Source: Saprospiraceae bacterium (GTDB lineage Bacteria > Bacteroidota > Bacteroidia > Chitinophagales > Saprospiraceae). Taken from it: a stretch of 64,000 nucleotides of DNA. A model generated the notes under the pieces. That model was not told the origin of the DNA. It was given only the letters and a program-made list of their open reading frames with translations, and made no database searches. A program made the position numbers and the translations under genes. Within the stretch, counting starts at the first letter, position 1. Each line of letters begins with the position of its first letter. Location of the stretch: contig JADKGF010000015.1 of NCBI GenBank assembly GCA_016717105.1, positions 62,001 through 126,000 of the forward strand. The letters run 5' to 3'. Positions 10,149-19,500 of the stretch are shown in pieces.

Positions 10149-12488
10149 ATGAGAATTTTTAACCTAATGTTTTTGTTTTTATTGAGTTGGAATATGTATG
10201 CCCAGCCAAGTACAGCAGCACCAACTCCAACACGTGGTGGAGCTGATGTGGTATCTATGTTTAGTAATGCTTACACAAATGTGGCTGTAGATACCTGGCG
10301 TACCGATTGGTCTGTGGCAGTGCTTGAAGATATTCAGATTGAAGGTAACGACACCAAAAAATATAGCAATCTTGATTTTGTTGGGATAGAAACAGTAACC
10401 AAACAAATCGATATTACTGCGATGAACCATTTTCATATTGATATGTGGACACCGAATATGACGACATTTAGAGTAAAGTTGGTTGACTTTGGAGCCGATG
10501 CTGCTTTTGGTGGTGGTGATGATACAGAGCATGAAGTGATATTCGATAATGTAGTAGCAAATCAATGGAATAGCCTTGATATTCCTCTTACACAATTTGC
10601 TAATCTAATGGGAAAGCAACACATAGCGCAATTAATATTTTCAGGACTCCCAGCTGGTGGAGGCACAGTTTATATCGATAATGTATTTTTCTTAAATGGC
10701 GTTATCCAATTGCCAAGTCCTACAACAGCAGCACCAACTCCTACACGTAATGCAGCGGATGTAGTGTCTATGTATAGTAATGCTTACACAAATGTGGCTG
10801 TAGATACCTGGCGTACAGATTGGTCATCTGCTGTTTTAGAAGATATTCAGATTGAAGGCAATGACACTAAAAAGTATAGCAATCTTGATTTTGTTGGGAT
10901 AGAAACAGTAACCAAACAAATCGATATTACTGCGATGAACCATTTTCATATTGATATGTGGACACCGAATATGACGACTTTCAGAGTAAAGTTGGTTGAC
11001 TTTGGAGCCGATGCAGCATTTGGTGGTGGAGATGATACGGAGCATGAAGTGATATTCGATAATGTCGTAGGCAATAGATGGAATAGCCTTGATATTCCAC
11101 TTACGCAATTTGCCAATCTCATGGGAAAGCAACACATAGCGCAAATAATATTTTCAGGACTTCCAGCTGGTGGAGGCACTGTTTATATCGATAATGTATT
11201 TTTCTTCAATGGCGTTATCCAATTGCCAAGCCCTACAGCGGCAGCACCAACTCCTACACGCAATGCAGCGGATGTTGTGTCTATGTATAGTAATGCTTAC
11301 ACAAATGTGGCTGTAGATACCTGGCGTACAGACTGGTCTGCGGCAGTGCTTGAAGACATTCAGATTGAAGGCAATGACACTAAAAAGTATAGCAATCTTG
11401 ATTTCGTAGGCGTTGAAACAGTAACCAAGCAAATTGATGTTACTGCCATGAATCACTTCCATGTAGATATGTGGACACCCAATGTGACGACATTCAGAGT
11501 AAAGATGGTGGATTTTGGTGCAGATGCAGCATTTGGTGGTGGTGATGATACAGAGCATGAAGTAGTTTTTGAAAATGTAAAAGCTGGGCAATGGAACAGT
11601 TTAGACATTCCACTTACACAATTTGTAAATTTAGCAAATAAGAAAAACATCGCTCAACTTATCTTCTCAGGTCTTCCTGTCGGTGCTGGTATAGTTTACA
11701 TAGACAATGTATATTTCTTCAATGATGTAGTGCCTGCAACCAGCCCTCAAACGGCAGCACCTACTCCAACGAGAAATGCTGCAAATGTAATTTCTTTGTA
11801 TAGCAATGCTTATACAAATGTTGCCGTTGACACATGGCGTACAGATTGGTCATCTGCTGTTTTAGAAGATATTCAAATAGAAGGTAATGACACCAAAAAA
11901 TATAGCAATCTTGATTTCGTAGGTGTTGAAACTGTAACTAAGCAAATTGATGTTACTGCCATGAATCACTTCCATGTAGATATGTGGACACCAAATATGA
12001 CGACTTTCAGGGTTAAATTGGTTGACTTCGGTAATGATGCAGTTTTTGGTGGTGGTGATGATACAGAGCATGAAGTTATCTTCGAAAATGTTGCAGCTGG
12101 TCAATGGAATAGCCTTGATATTCCACTTACACAATTTGAAAAATTGGTCAATAAGAAAAACATAGCACAATTGATCTTCTCAGGTCTTCCTGTAGCTGCT
12201 GGTACAGTCTATATCGATAATGTGTATTTCTTTGATAAAACGTCAAATGTTATAAATGTTGATAATCAAAATCAAATTCTCGTATTTCCAAATCCATCAG
12301 CGGCAGGAAATAATTTGAATGTAAATACAGAATTTGAAACATTTGAAGTATTCAACATCAGTGGGCAAAAAATCGCTTTTGGCAACCAAAATTCATTCAA
12401 AAGCTTGAACCTAAATTCAGGCATGTATATCATCAAGTTTAAAGTTACTGAGACTACAGCGTCTACTGTAAAATTGGTGGTAAAGTAA
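10149..12488 (+). CDS. Secreted T9SS protein of four tandem 171-residue glucan-locus modules
   Basis: 779 residues. Signal peptide MRIFNLMFLFLLSWNMYAQ, four consecutive modules each starting AAPTPTR, then a type A T9SS sorting domain (ILVFPNPSAAGNN ... LNSGMYIIKFKVTE ... VKLVVK). Each module runs through YTNVAVDTWRTDW, NDTKKYSNLDFVG, MNHFHIDMWTPN, VDFGADAAFGGGDDTEHEV and TVYIDNVYFF; the GGGDD loop may bind calcium. No catalytic residues or linker domains are present, so it looks like a pure multivalent binding protein placed outside the cell or on its surface. The same module occurs in the lipoprotein at 2468-4345 and once in the giant protein at 16595-25299. It is the last gene of the glucan operon and is followed by a strong terminator. 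A carbohydrate-binding role is inferred from jelly-roll-like strand pattern and context. Confidence 0.85.
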   Translation: MRIFNLMFLFLLSWNMYAQPSTAAPTPTRGGADVVSMFSNAYTNVAVDTWRTDWSVAVLEDIQIEGNDTKKYSNLDFVGIETVTKQIDITAMNHFHIDMWTPNMTTFRVKLVDFGADAAFGGGDDTEHEVIFDNVVANQWNSLDIPLTQFANLMGKQHIAQLIFSGLPAGGGTVYIDNVFFLNGVIQLPSPTTAAPTPTRNAADVVSMYSNAYTNVAVDTWRTDWSSAVLEDIQIEGNDTKKYSNLDFVGIETVTKQIDITAMNHFHIDMWTPNMTTFRVKLVDFGADAAFGGGDDTEHEVIFDNVVGNRWNSLDIPLTQFANLMGKQHIAQIIFSGLPAGGGTVYIDNVFFFNGVIQLPSPTAAAPTPTRNAADVVSMYSNAYTNVAVDTWRTDWSAAVLEDIQIEGNDTKKYSNLDFVGVETVTKQIDVTAMNHFHVDMWTPNVTTFRVKMVDFGADAAFGGGDDTEHEVVFENVKAGQWNSLDIPLTQFVNLANKKNIAQLIFSGLPVGAGIVYIDNVYFFNDVVPATSPQTAAPTPTRNAANVISLYSNAYTNVAVDTWRTDWSSAVLEDIQIEGNDTKKYSNLDFVGVETVTKQIDVTAMNHFHVDMWTPNMTTFRVKLVDFGNDAVFGGGDDTEHEVIFENVAAGQWNSLDIPLTQFEKLVNKKNIAQLIFSGLPVAAGTVYIDNVYFFDKTSNVINVDNQNQILVFPNPSAAGNNLNVNTEFETFEVFNISGQKIAFGNQNSFKSLNLNSGMYIIKFKVTETTASTVKLVVK
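10215..12242 (+). repeat. Four tandem 513-bp coding repeats
   Basis: Copies begin at 10215, 10728, 11241 and 11754, each exactly 513 bp (171 codons) apart. Copies 1 and 2 are nearly identical at DNA level over long stretches, for example around TAGTAATGCTTACACAAATG; copies 3 and 4 have diverged more and share their own variants (FVGVETVTKQIDVTAMNHFHVDMW). This suggests successive duplication from one module. Confidence 0.93.
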
Positions 12489-12535
12489 TCAAGTCGGCAA
12501 TTCTTATTGTGAGTAGTTAATAAAATAATTGTATT

Positions 12536-12568
12536 GCAGGGTTATTTTAGCAGTAACCCTGCTTTTTT
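12536..12568 (+). terminator. Rho-independent terminator of the glucan operon
   Basis: A perfect 9-bp stem GCAGGGTTA / TAACCCTGC with a 9-nt loop is followed by six T, 48 bp after the stop of the four-module protein. It closes the operon on the plus strand. Confidence 0.9.
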
Positions 12569-12801
12569 CGCCTTCTTCAATTTTTAAGTTTTACACGAAA
12601 TAATATTCGTTACAAGCCTTTATCCTACATCTTCTGTTTTTTTGACATCACTTATTTTGAATTGATGTATTAGTGATGTAGTGGTAAACTTAAGTATATA
12701 GATTCGGCTATTGTATTTTTGAACTAATATCTAAGCCATTATACATTTTAGTTATTGACAAATGACATGCTTATTTTATCAAATTCAATAAGTTCACCAA
12801 A

Positions 12802-15800
12802 ATGCTAAAATATAAAATCATTAAAATGCCAACTAAATTTATATTTTTTATACTAATTTTTCTTTTTCCAAATTTGAATAATCTGATTGCACAAAGAGTT
12901 TTTAACTTAAGTGCAAATATTCAAGATGGAGTGATTGGGTTAGATCGGAAAAATTTTGGCGGACCTTACAGTCAAGGTTATATTCATGATTTTGATTTAG
13001 GCGCAAGTGTTAGTCCCTGCGAAAAAATAGTTTCTATTCAAGTTTCAATATCGGCAAACGGCGGTATTGTTCCACCTATACCACCAGGATGTAATGGAGG
13101 ACCAGTTTATTTCAATATTTATTATGGTTGTCCGTATACAGGTCCAGGGACATGTGCCACTACAAATCCACCTTTGATTGCAGAGACCAATAGACCTTTT
13201 GGTAGTTCTTCTTATTCTCAAACATTCATTTGTAATAGCAATTTAAATTTTGAATTTAACCAAATATTTAGTGTTGATGTAGTTCCTGTTTGGACAACTA
13301 TGTGCACAAATGGGCAAAATCCAATAGGCCTAGGATATGTAGCTTTTACGGGTACAATCACACTGACTGTAACAACCGACCTTATCACTTGTTCAGGTAC
13401 TGGATGTTTGGCACCTATGACCACTGTCCAAACTTGTGATGATGGAAATCCTTGTACCACAAACGACATGCAAACCATTTTGAATTGTGATGCTAGCATT
13501 TGTGTGCCATGTATGGGTACGCCAGTAGTAGCATGTACAAACACCGTTTCTGTGGCGTGCAATGATGGAAATCCCTGCACAACTAATGATGTACAAATCG
13601 TGGAAAGTTGTGATAACAGCATAATTTGTGTTCCATGTGCCGGTACTCCTGCACCTTCATGTACTTCGACGGTCATGTTGCCATGCGATGATGGAAATCC
13701 ATGTACTAATAATGATATGTTGTCGGCTGATGCTTGCGATAATACGATTATATGTGCTCCATGTGCTGGTACTCCAGTAACTGCTTGCGCCAATACGACT
13801 ACTTTACCTTGTAATGATGGAAATCCATGCACTACAAATGATGTTTTGACGGTAGAATCATGTGATAACACTGTAGTTTGTATTCCATGCATAGGTGTAC
13901 CTGTCACTTCATGTACCAATACTACAGTATTACCATGTGATGATGGAGATCCATGTACATTGAATGATGTGGCTACAGTTGAGTCTTGCGATAATTCTAT
14001 AATTTGTGTACCTTGCTCTGGATCAGCGACACCTTCTTGTATAAATACCATTAGTTTGCCTTGTGATGATGGTAATGCTTGTACAATCAATGATGTGGCG
14101 ATAGTTGATAATTGCGACAATTCTATAGTTTGTGTACCTTGTACTGGTGCTGTTATTGACTGTACAAATGGGTCATCTTCGATAGTTTCTTGCGATGATG
14201 GTAATGCCTGTACTATAAATGATGTACAAACCATATTGGATTGTGATGGAAGTATTTGTGTACCTTGTATGGGGATTTTACAGGATTGTACCAATGGCAC
14301 TACTACCATTCAACCTTGTAATGATAATAATCCTAATACTATTAATGATGAAGTAACAATTTTAGTTTGTGACGGAAGTATTTGTGTGCCTTGCATGGGT
14401 GTAAATACCAATTGTACATCAAGTCCTACGACAGTACAGCCTTGCAATGACAATAATCCATGTACTACAAATGACATGGAAACGATCCTAAATAGTGATG
14501 GAAGTATTTGTGTTCCTTGCGCAGGGACACTAATACCTACATGTACAAGTACTGTTACATTACCTTGTAACGATAACAATTCTTGTACTATTAATGACAT
14601 GCAGACAGTAGAATCTTGTGATAATAACATTGTTTGTGTGCCTTGTGCTGGAACACTTACAGACTGTAGTAATGGTACAAAATCGGTAGTAAATTGTGAT
14701 GATGGCAATCCATGTACAATCAATGATGTACAAACCATTTTAGATTGTAATGGGAATATATGCGTGCCATGTGCTGGAATCGTACCAGATTGTTCAACAG
14801 GCCCGACGACAACACGGGCTTGTAATGATGGTAATGGTTCCACCATTAATGATATGGAAACAGTACTCAATTGTAATGGAAGTGTATGTGTCCCTTGTAT
14901 GGGTACCAATACTGATTGTGCTTCTAGTCCAACCACTGTTCAGCCTTGCAATGACAATAATCCATGTACGACGAATGATATGGAAACCATTTTAAATAGC
15001 GATGGAAGTATTTGTGTGCCTTGTGCTGGAATACTTACTGACTGTAGTAATGGTACAAAATCCGTAGTTAATTGTGATGATGGCAATCCTTGTACAATCA
15101 ATGATGTACAAACCATTTTAGATTGTAATGGGAATATATGCGTGCCATGTGCTGGAATCGTACAAGATTGTTCCACAGGCCCGACGACAACACGGGCTTG
15201 TAATGATGGTAATGCTTCCACAATTAATGATATGGAAACAATACTCAATTGTAATGGAAGTGTATGTGTCCCTTGTATGGGTACTAATACCGATTGTGCT
15301 TCTAGTCCGACGACAGTTCAGTCTTGCAATGACAATAATCCATGTACGACGAATGATATGGAAACCATTTTAAATAGCGATGGAAGTATCTGTGTGCCTT
15401 GTGCTGGAATACTTACTGACTGTAGTAATGGTACAAAATCAGTAGTAAATTGTGATGATGGCAATCCATGTACAATCAATGACGTGCAAACGATATTAGA
15501 TTGTAATGGGAATATATGCGTGCCATGTGCAGGAATCGTACAAGATTGTTCAACAGGCCCGACGACAACACGGGCTTGTAATGATGGTAATGCTTCCACC
15601 ATTAATGATATGGAAACAATACTCAATTGTAATGGAAGCGTTTGTGTCCCTTGTATGGGTACCAATACCGACTGTGCTTCTAGTCCGACGACAGTTCAGC
15701 CTTGCAATGACAATAATCCGTGTACGACGAATGATATGGAAACCATTTTAAATAGCGATGGAAGTATTTGTGTGCCTTGTGCTGGAACAATTACCGACTG

Positions 15801-16347
15801 TAGTAATGGCACAAAATCGGTAGTAAATTGTGATGATGGCAATCCATGTACGATCAATGATGTACAAACGATATTAGATTGTAATGGGAATATATGCGTA
15901 CCATGTGTTGGAATCGTGCAAGATTGTTCGACAGGCTCAACGACAACACGCCCATGTAACGATGGTAATGTTTCCACCATTAATGATATAGAAACAATAC
16001 TGAATTGTAATGGAGAAATATGCATAGACTGTATTGGGCAGGTAGTCCAAATTACTTCTGGATGGATCGCAGATATCTTTAGTCCAAATGGTGATGGAGT
16101 CAATGATGTATTGAAGATATATATTGGCACTGATATCAAACAGGTAAGTCGATTTGAAATTTTCGATAGATGGGGATCAAAAGTTTATGAAGAATCCAAC
16201 ATCACTTCAAATACAGATCAAAAAGGCTGGAATGGTTTTTACAAAAGCAATAATGTTAGTCCTGGTGTTTATATATATGTTGCCATCATCGAATTTACTA
16301 ATGGCAAGATAGAAACGAAAGCAGGAAATGTGACCGTGATATATTGA
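12802..16347 (+). CDS. Large Cys/Asp-rich repeat surface protein with T9SS type B (CHU_C) sorting domain
   Basis: 1,181 residues, intact frame. Signal peptide with cleavage after LIAQ (FIFFILIFLFPNLNNLIAQ). An N-terminal domain of ~170 residues contains several Cys and SVDVVPVWTTMCT. From about nt 13390 to 16040 there are 21 units of ~42 residues of the form C-(D/N)-D-(G/N)-N-P-C-T-x-N-D ... C-(D/N)-x-x-(I/V)-C-V-P-C-x-G. The Cys pairs should form disulfides after export, and the D-D-G-N-P-C-T-x-N-D stretch is rich in possible calcium ligands. The end is the gliding-motility-associated C-terminal domain: IFSPNGDGVNDVLKIY, FEIFDRWGSKVYE, GWNGFYKSNNVSPGVYIYVA, which marks T9SS type B cargo. Function is probably adhesive or structural at the cell surface; I cannot assign a ligand. 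It has its own 230-bp upstream region, so it is likely transcribed separately from the glucan operon. Confidence 0.88.
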   Translation: MLKYKIIKMPTKFIFFILIFLFPNLNNLIAQRVFNLSANIQDGVIGLDRKNFGGPYSQGYIHDFDLGASVSPCEKIVSIQVSISANGGIVPPIPPGCNGGPVYFNIYYGCPYTGPGTCATTNPPLIAETNRPFGSSSYSQTFICNSNLNFEFNQIFSVDVVPVWTTMCTNGQNPIGLGYVAFTGTITLTVTTDLITCSGTGCLAPMTTVQTCDDGNPCTTNDMQTILNCDASICVPCMGTPVVACTNTVSVACNDGNPCTTNDVQIVESCDNSIICVPCAGTPAPSCTSTVMLPCDDGNPCTNNDMLSADACDNTIICAPCAGTPVTACANTTTLPCNDGNPCTTNDVLTVESCDNTVVCIPCIGVPVTSCTNTTVLPCDDGDPCTLNDVATVESCDNSIICVPCSGSATPSCINTISLPCDDGNACTINDVAIVDNCDNSIVCVPCTGAVIDCTNGSSSIVSCDDGNACTINDVQTILDCDGSICVPCMGILQDCTNGTTTIQPCNDNNPNTINDEVTILVCDGSICVPCMGVNTNCTSSPTTVQPCNDNNPCTTNDMETILNSDGSICVPCAGTLIPTCTSTVTLPCNDNNSCTINDMQTVESCDNNIVCVPCAGTLTDCSNGTKSVVNCDDGNPCTINDVQTILDCNGNICVPCAGIVPDCSTGPTTTRACNDGNGSTINDMETVLNCNGSVCVPCMGTNTDCASSPTTVQPCNDNNPCTTNDMETILNSDGSICVPCAGILTDCSNGTKSVVNCDDGNPCTINDVQTILDCNGNICVPCAGIVQDCSTGPTTTRACNDGNASTINDMETILNCNGSVCVPCMGTNTDCASSPTTVQSCNDNNPCTTNDMETILNSDGSICVPCAGILTDCSNGTKSVVNCDDGNPCTINDVQTILDCNGNICVPCAGIVQDCSTGPTTTRACNDGNASTINDMETILNCNGSVCVPCMGTNTDCASSPTTVQPCNDNNPCTTNDMETILNSDGSICVPCAGTITDCSNGTKSVVNCDDGNPCTINDVQTILDCNGNICVPCVGIVQDCSTGSTTTRPCNDGNVSTINDIETILNCNGEICIDCIGQVVQITSGWIADIFSPNGDGVNDVLKIYIGTDIKQVSRFEIFDRWGSKVYEESNITSNTDQKGWNGFYKSNNVSPGVYIYVAIIEFTNGKIETKAGNVTVIY
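14662..16040 (+). repeat. Higher-order 378-bp tandem repeat (three-unit block) inside the Cys-rich protein
   Basis: Blocks of three 42-residue units (378 bp, 126 codons) begin at 14662, 15040, 15418 and 15796, the last holding two units only. The blocks are nearly identical at DNA level, while the ten units upstream (13390-14660) are well diverged. This indicates recent block duplication and a region prone to copy-number change or misassembly. Confidence 0.92.
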
Positions 16348-16373
16348 TCACTATATAATTACAAAATCAATAT

Positions 16374-16400
16374 AATAATTTTCATAATTATTAATTTTTT
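16374..16400 (+). terminator. Weak AT-only terminator-like hairpin
   Basis: AATAATT (16374-16380) and AATTATT (16386-16392) form a 7-bp all-AT stem with a 5-nt loop, followed by AA and six T, just after the Cys-rich gene. The stem is weak, so it may terminate poorly. The rest of the 247-bp gap to the next gene shows nothing I recognise. Confidence 0.35.
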
Positions 16401-16594
16401 TACTGGGTTACTTTGCAAAAGCCAAGAAAAGCCTTGTTTTATTTGATTTAGAGCCTTTTGATGTATGTTTGATGTAGTGATAAATTCCATTTTAAACACC
16501 GCTGGAAGGTACTTTTGTGCATGTATTTTTAATAGTTTTTACAATTAACAATATATAACCTGATTTTTTTAATAACCTAACACACTCAATTCTC

Positions 16595-19500
16595 ATGAGA
16601 TTAGATTTTCTAAATAGAAATCTGTTCAACTTATTATTTGGCCAAAGCCACAACTTTGGAGATATTTTGAATAGACTCAATTCAGTAAAAAATGCCGCAT
16701 TTTTAATTTTGAGTATTTTTGTTCTCAATCTTTCATTTATTGAAATTACGAATGCCCAAACTACATGTACAGGTAATGTACCGATCCAAAACTTAGCCAA
16801 TGGTATGAATTATACCATAACTGTTGGACCAACGAGTGGAAATGTCTCCATTTCAGTTACAGTTGTAGACAATCCACCAGGTTTGGTTGGTTTTCTTGGA
16901 GGACCAGGAAATCCAATATCATTCCCAAACGGCTCAGGAACCTTTACCTACAACTTAACAGGTCAACCTAATCCGTATGTTTTAAATATGTACTTTAACT
17001 GGGCAGCAGGTGGACAAGGCAGTTCAACACCGGTATCTTGTTCTGCTACTGTTTCTACTCCACTTGCATTGCCAATTGTTTTTGATAATCAACCAGCGAC
17101 ATTAACACCATTTGGAAGTAATATGAGTGCTACAATAGGAGTGGATCCAACAGATCCAACAAACGCAGTATTGTGTGCGACAAAATTGCCAGGAGCAGAT
17201 TGTTGGGCAGGCGTTACAGTAGGATCTCCTATATGTTTAGCTTCGCCGATAGATTTTGCTTCAGGTACGACCATAACAATGGATGTGTATTCGCCAGTTG
17301 CAGGAGCTCCAATTTTACTAAAATTGGAGAATTGTACAAATGCAACGATCTCAACAGAAATAGTTGTATTAACAACAGTTGCCAATGCATGGGAAACGTT
17401 AACTTTCAATTTTGGAACAAGTGGTTGTGCCGCACCACCAAATCTTGCTAATACTTATGATAAATTAAGTATCTTCCCTAATTTTACATGCACACCAACA
17501 GCATGTGGTGTTCCGAATCCAGGTGTGGGCTCTACTTTTTCGACATCAGCTTTTTATTTTGATAATATAGAATTAGTGCCTACTCCAATTGCACTTGAAT
17601 TGCCGATTGTCTTTGATAGTCAACCAGCGACGTTAACACCATTTGGAAGTAATATGAGTGCTACAATAGGAGTAGATCCAACAGATCCAACAAACGCAGT
17701 ATTGTGTACGACAAAATTGCCAGGAGCAGATTGTTGGGCAGGCGTTACAGTAGGATCTCCTATATGTTTAGCTTCGCCAATAGATTTTGCATCAGGTACG
17801 ACCATAACAATGGATGTGTATTCGCCAGTTGCAGGAGCTCCAATTTTACTAAAATTGGAGAATTGTATAACTCCAGGGATTTCTACAGAAATAGTTGTAT
17901 TAACAACGGTAGCCAATGCATGGGAAACGCTAACTTTCAATTTTGGTACAAGTGGTTGTCCATTGCCTCCCAACGCAGCAAATACTTATGACAAGTTAAG
18001 TATTTTCCCTAATTTTACATGTACACCAACAGCATGTGGTGTTCCGAATCCAGGTCTTGGCTCTACTTTTCATCATCAGCTTTTATTTTGATAATATAGA
18101 ATTGGTGCCTACTCCAATTGCACTTGAATTGCCGATTGTCTTTGATAGTCAACCAGCGACGTTAACGCCATTTGGAAGTAATATGAGTGCTACAATAGGA
18201 GTTGATCCAACGGATCCAACGAACGCAGTATTGTGTGCGACAAAATTGCCAGGAGCAGATTGCTGGGCAGGCGTTACAGTAGGATCCCCTATATGTTTAG
18301 CTGCTCCAATCGATTTTGCGTCAGGTACAACTATAACAATGGATGTATATTCACCAGTTGCAGGAGCTCCAATCTTATTAAAACTGGAGAATTGTACAAA
18401 TGCAGCGATCTCTACAGAAATAGTTGTACTAACAACGGTAGCTAATGCTTGGGAAACATTAACTTTCAATTTTGGTACAAGTGGTTGTCCAATGCCACCT
18501 AACCCAGCAAATACTTATGACAAGTTAAGTGTTTTCCCTAATTTTACTTGTACACCAACAGCATGTGGTGTACCAAATCCAGGCGCATCATCCACATTTG
18601 TGGCAGCTCCATTTTATTTTGACAATATACAATTAAAAATTCCACAATGCTCTGGTTCTGGAGCTATAACAGGCCTTGGAGCACCTCAGGTACCTAATGG
18701 ATATACATATACTATAGTAGAAAATGGTTCAGGTAATACTACTATTTCTATAACTGTAATAGATAACCCAGTTGGGTTAGTTGGTTTCTTAGGCGGACCA
18801 GGAGGAATCATGGCTATTGCAAATGCTACTGGAACATTAACTTGGACCGTGGCTTCAAATACTTTAACCAATCCAATTAATGTATTTTTTGCTTGGGCAG
18901 GAAATAATGGTTCGGCAGTTCCAATTCCTTATATTGCGGGTGATTGTCTGTGTACTGCTACAGTTGCTGCCCCTATTCCTACATGTGCTCCTGCAAATGT
19001 GATATCTATGTTCAGCAACACGTATCCTAATGTACCTGTAAATACTTGGAGAACTCCTTGGTCTGCGGCTACTTTAACGGATATTCAGATTGCTGGAAAC
19101 GATACAAAATTATATACTAATCTTGATTTTGTTGGTATAGAAACAGTAGGACCAAACTTAATGAATCTAACCAGCATGACTTATATGCATATTGATGTTT
19201 GGACACCAAATATGACAACTATTAGAGTAAAATTAGTTGATTTTGGTCCAAATCGTAATTTTGCTGGTGGGGATGATTCTGAACATGAAGTAGTTTTAAA
19301 CTGTAGTGTTCAATGTGGTTGGAATTCATTCCATATTCCACTTTCAGGATTTGCAAATCTTAGATCTAGGGCTCAAATAGCTCAGTTGATTTTATCTGGT
19401 CTGCCTACTGGTCAAGGAACATTATATGTGGATAATGTTTATTTTACAACTTGCGCACCTACAGCAGGAATGAAAGTACCTGCTACAATTTCCATAACGG

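Noticed and set aside
10179..12170. Minus-strand frames inside the four-module gene
   Set aside because: They recur once per 513-bp repeat and are shadows of it.
13218..14309. Long minus-strand open frame (363 codons) and similar ones at 14310-14936, 14940-15248, 15318-15665 and 15696-16139
   Set aside because: They are antisense shadows of the Cys-rich repeats; the codon pattern of the plus-strand repeats leaves the opposite frame open. There is no signal, domain or start context.
14662..16040. Regular 378-bp repeats as a possible CRISPR or satellite array
   Set aside because: The whole period is coding, in frame, and matches diverged units upstream in the same protein. There are no spacer-like variable segments.
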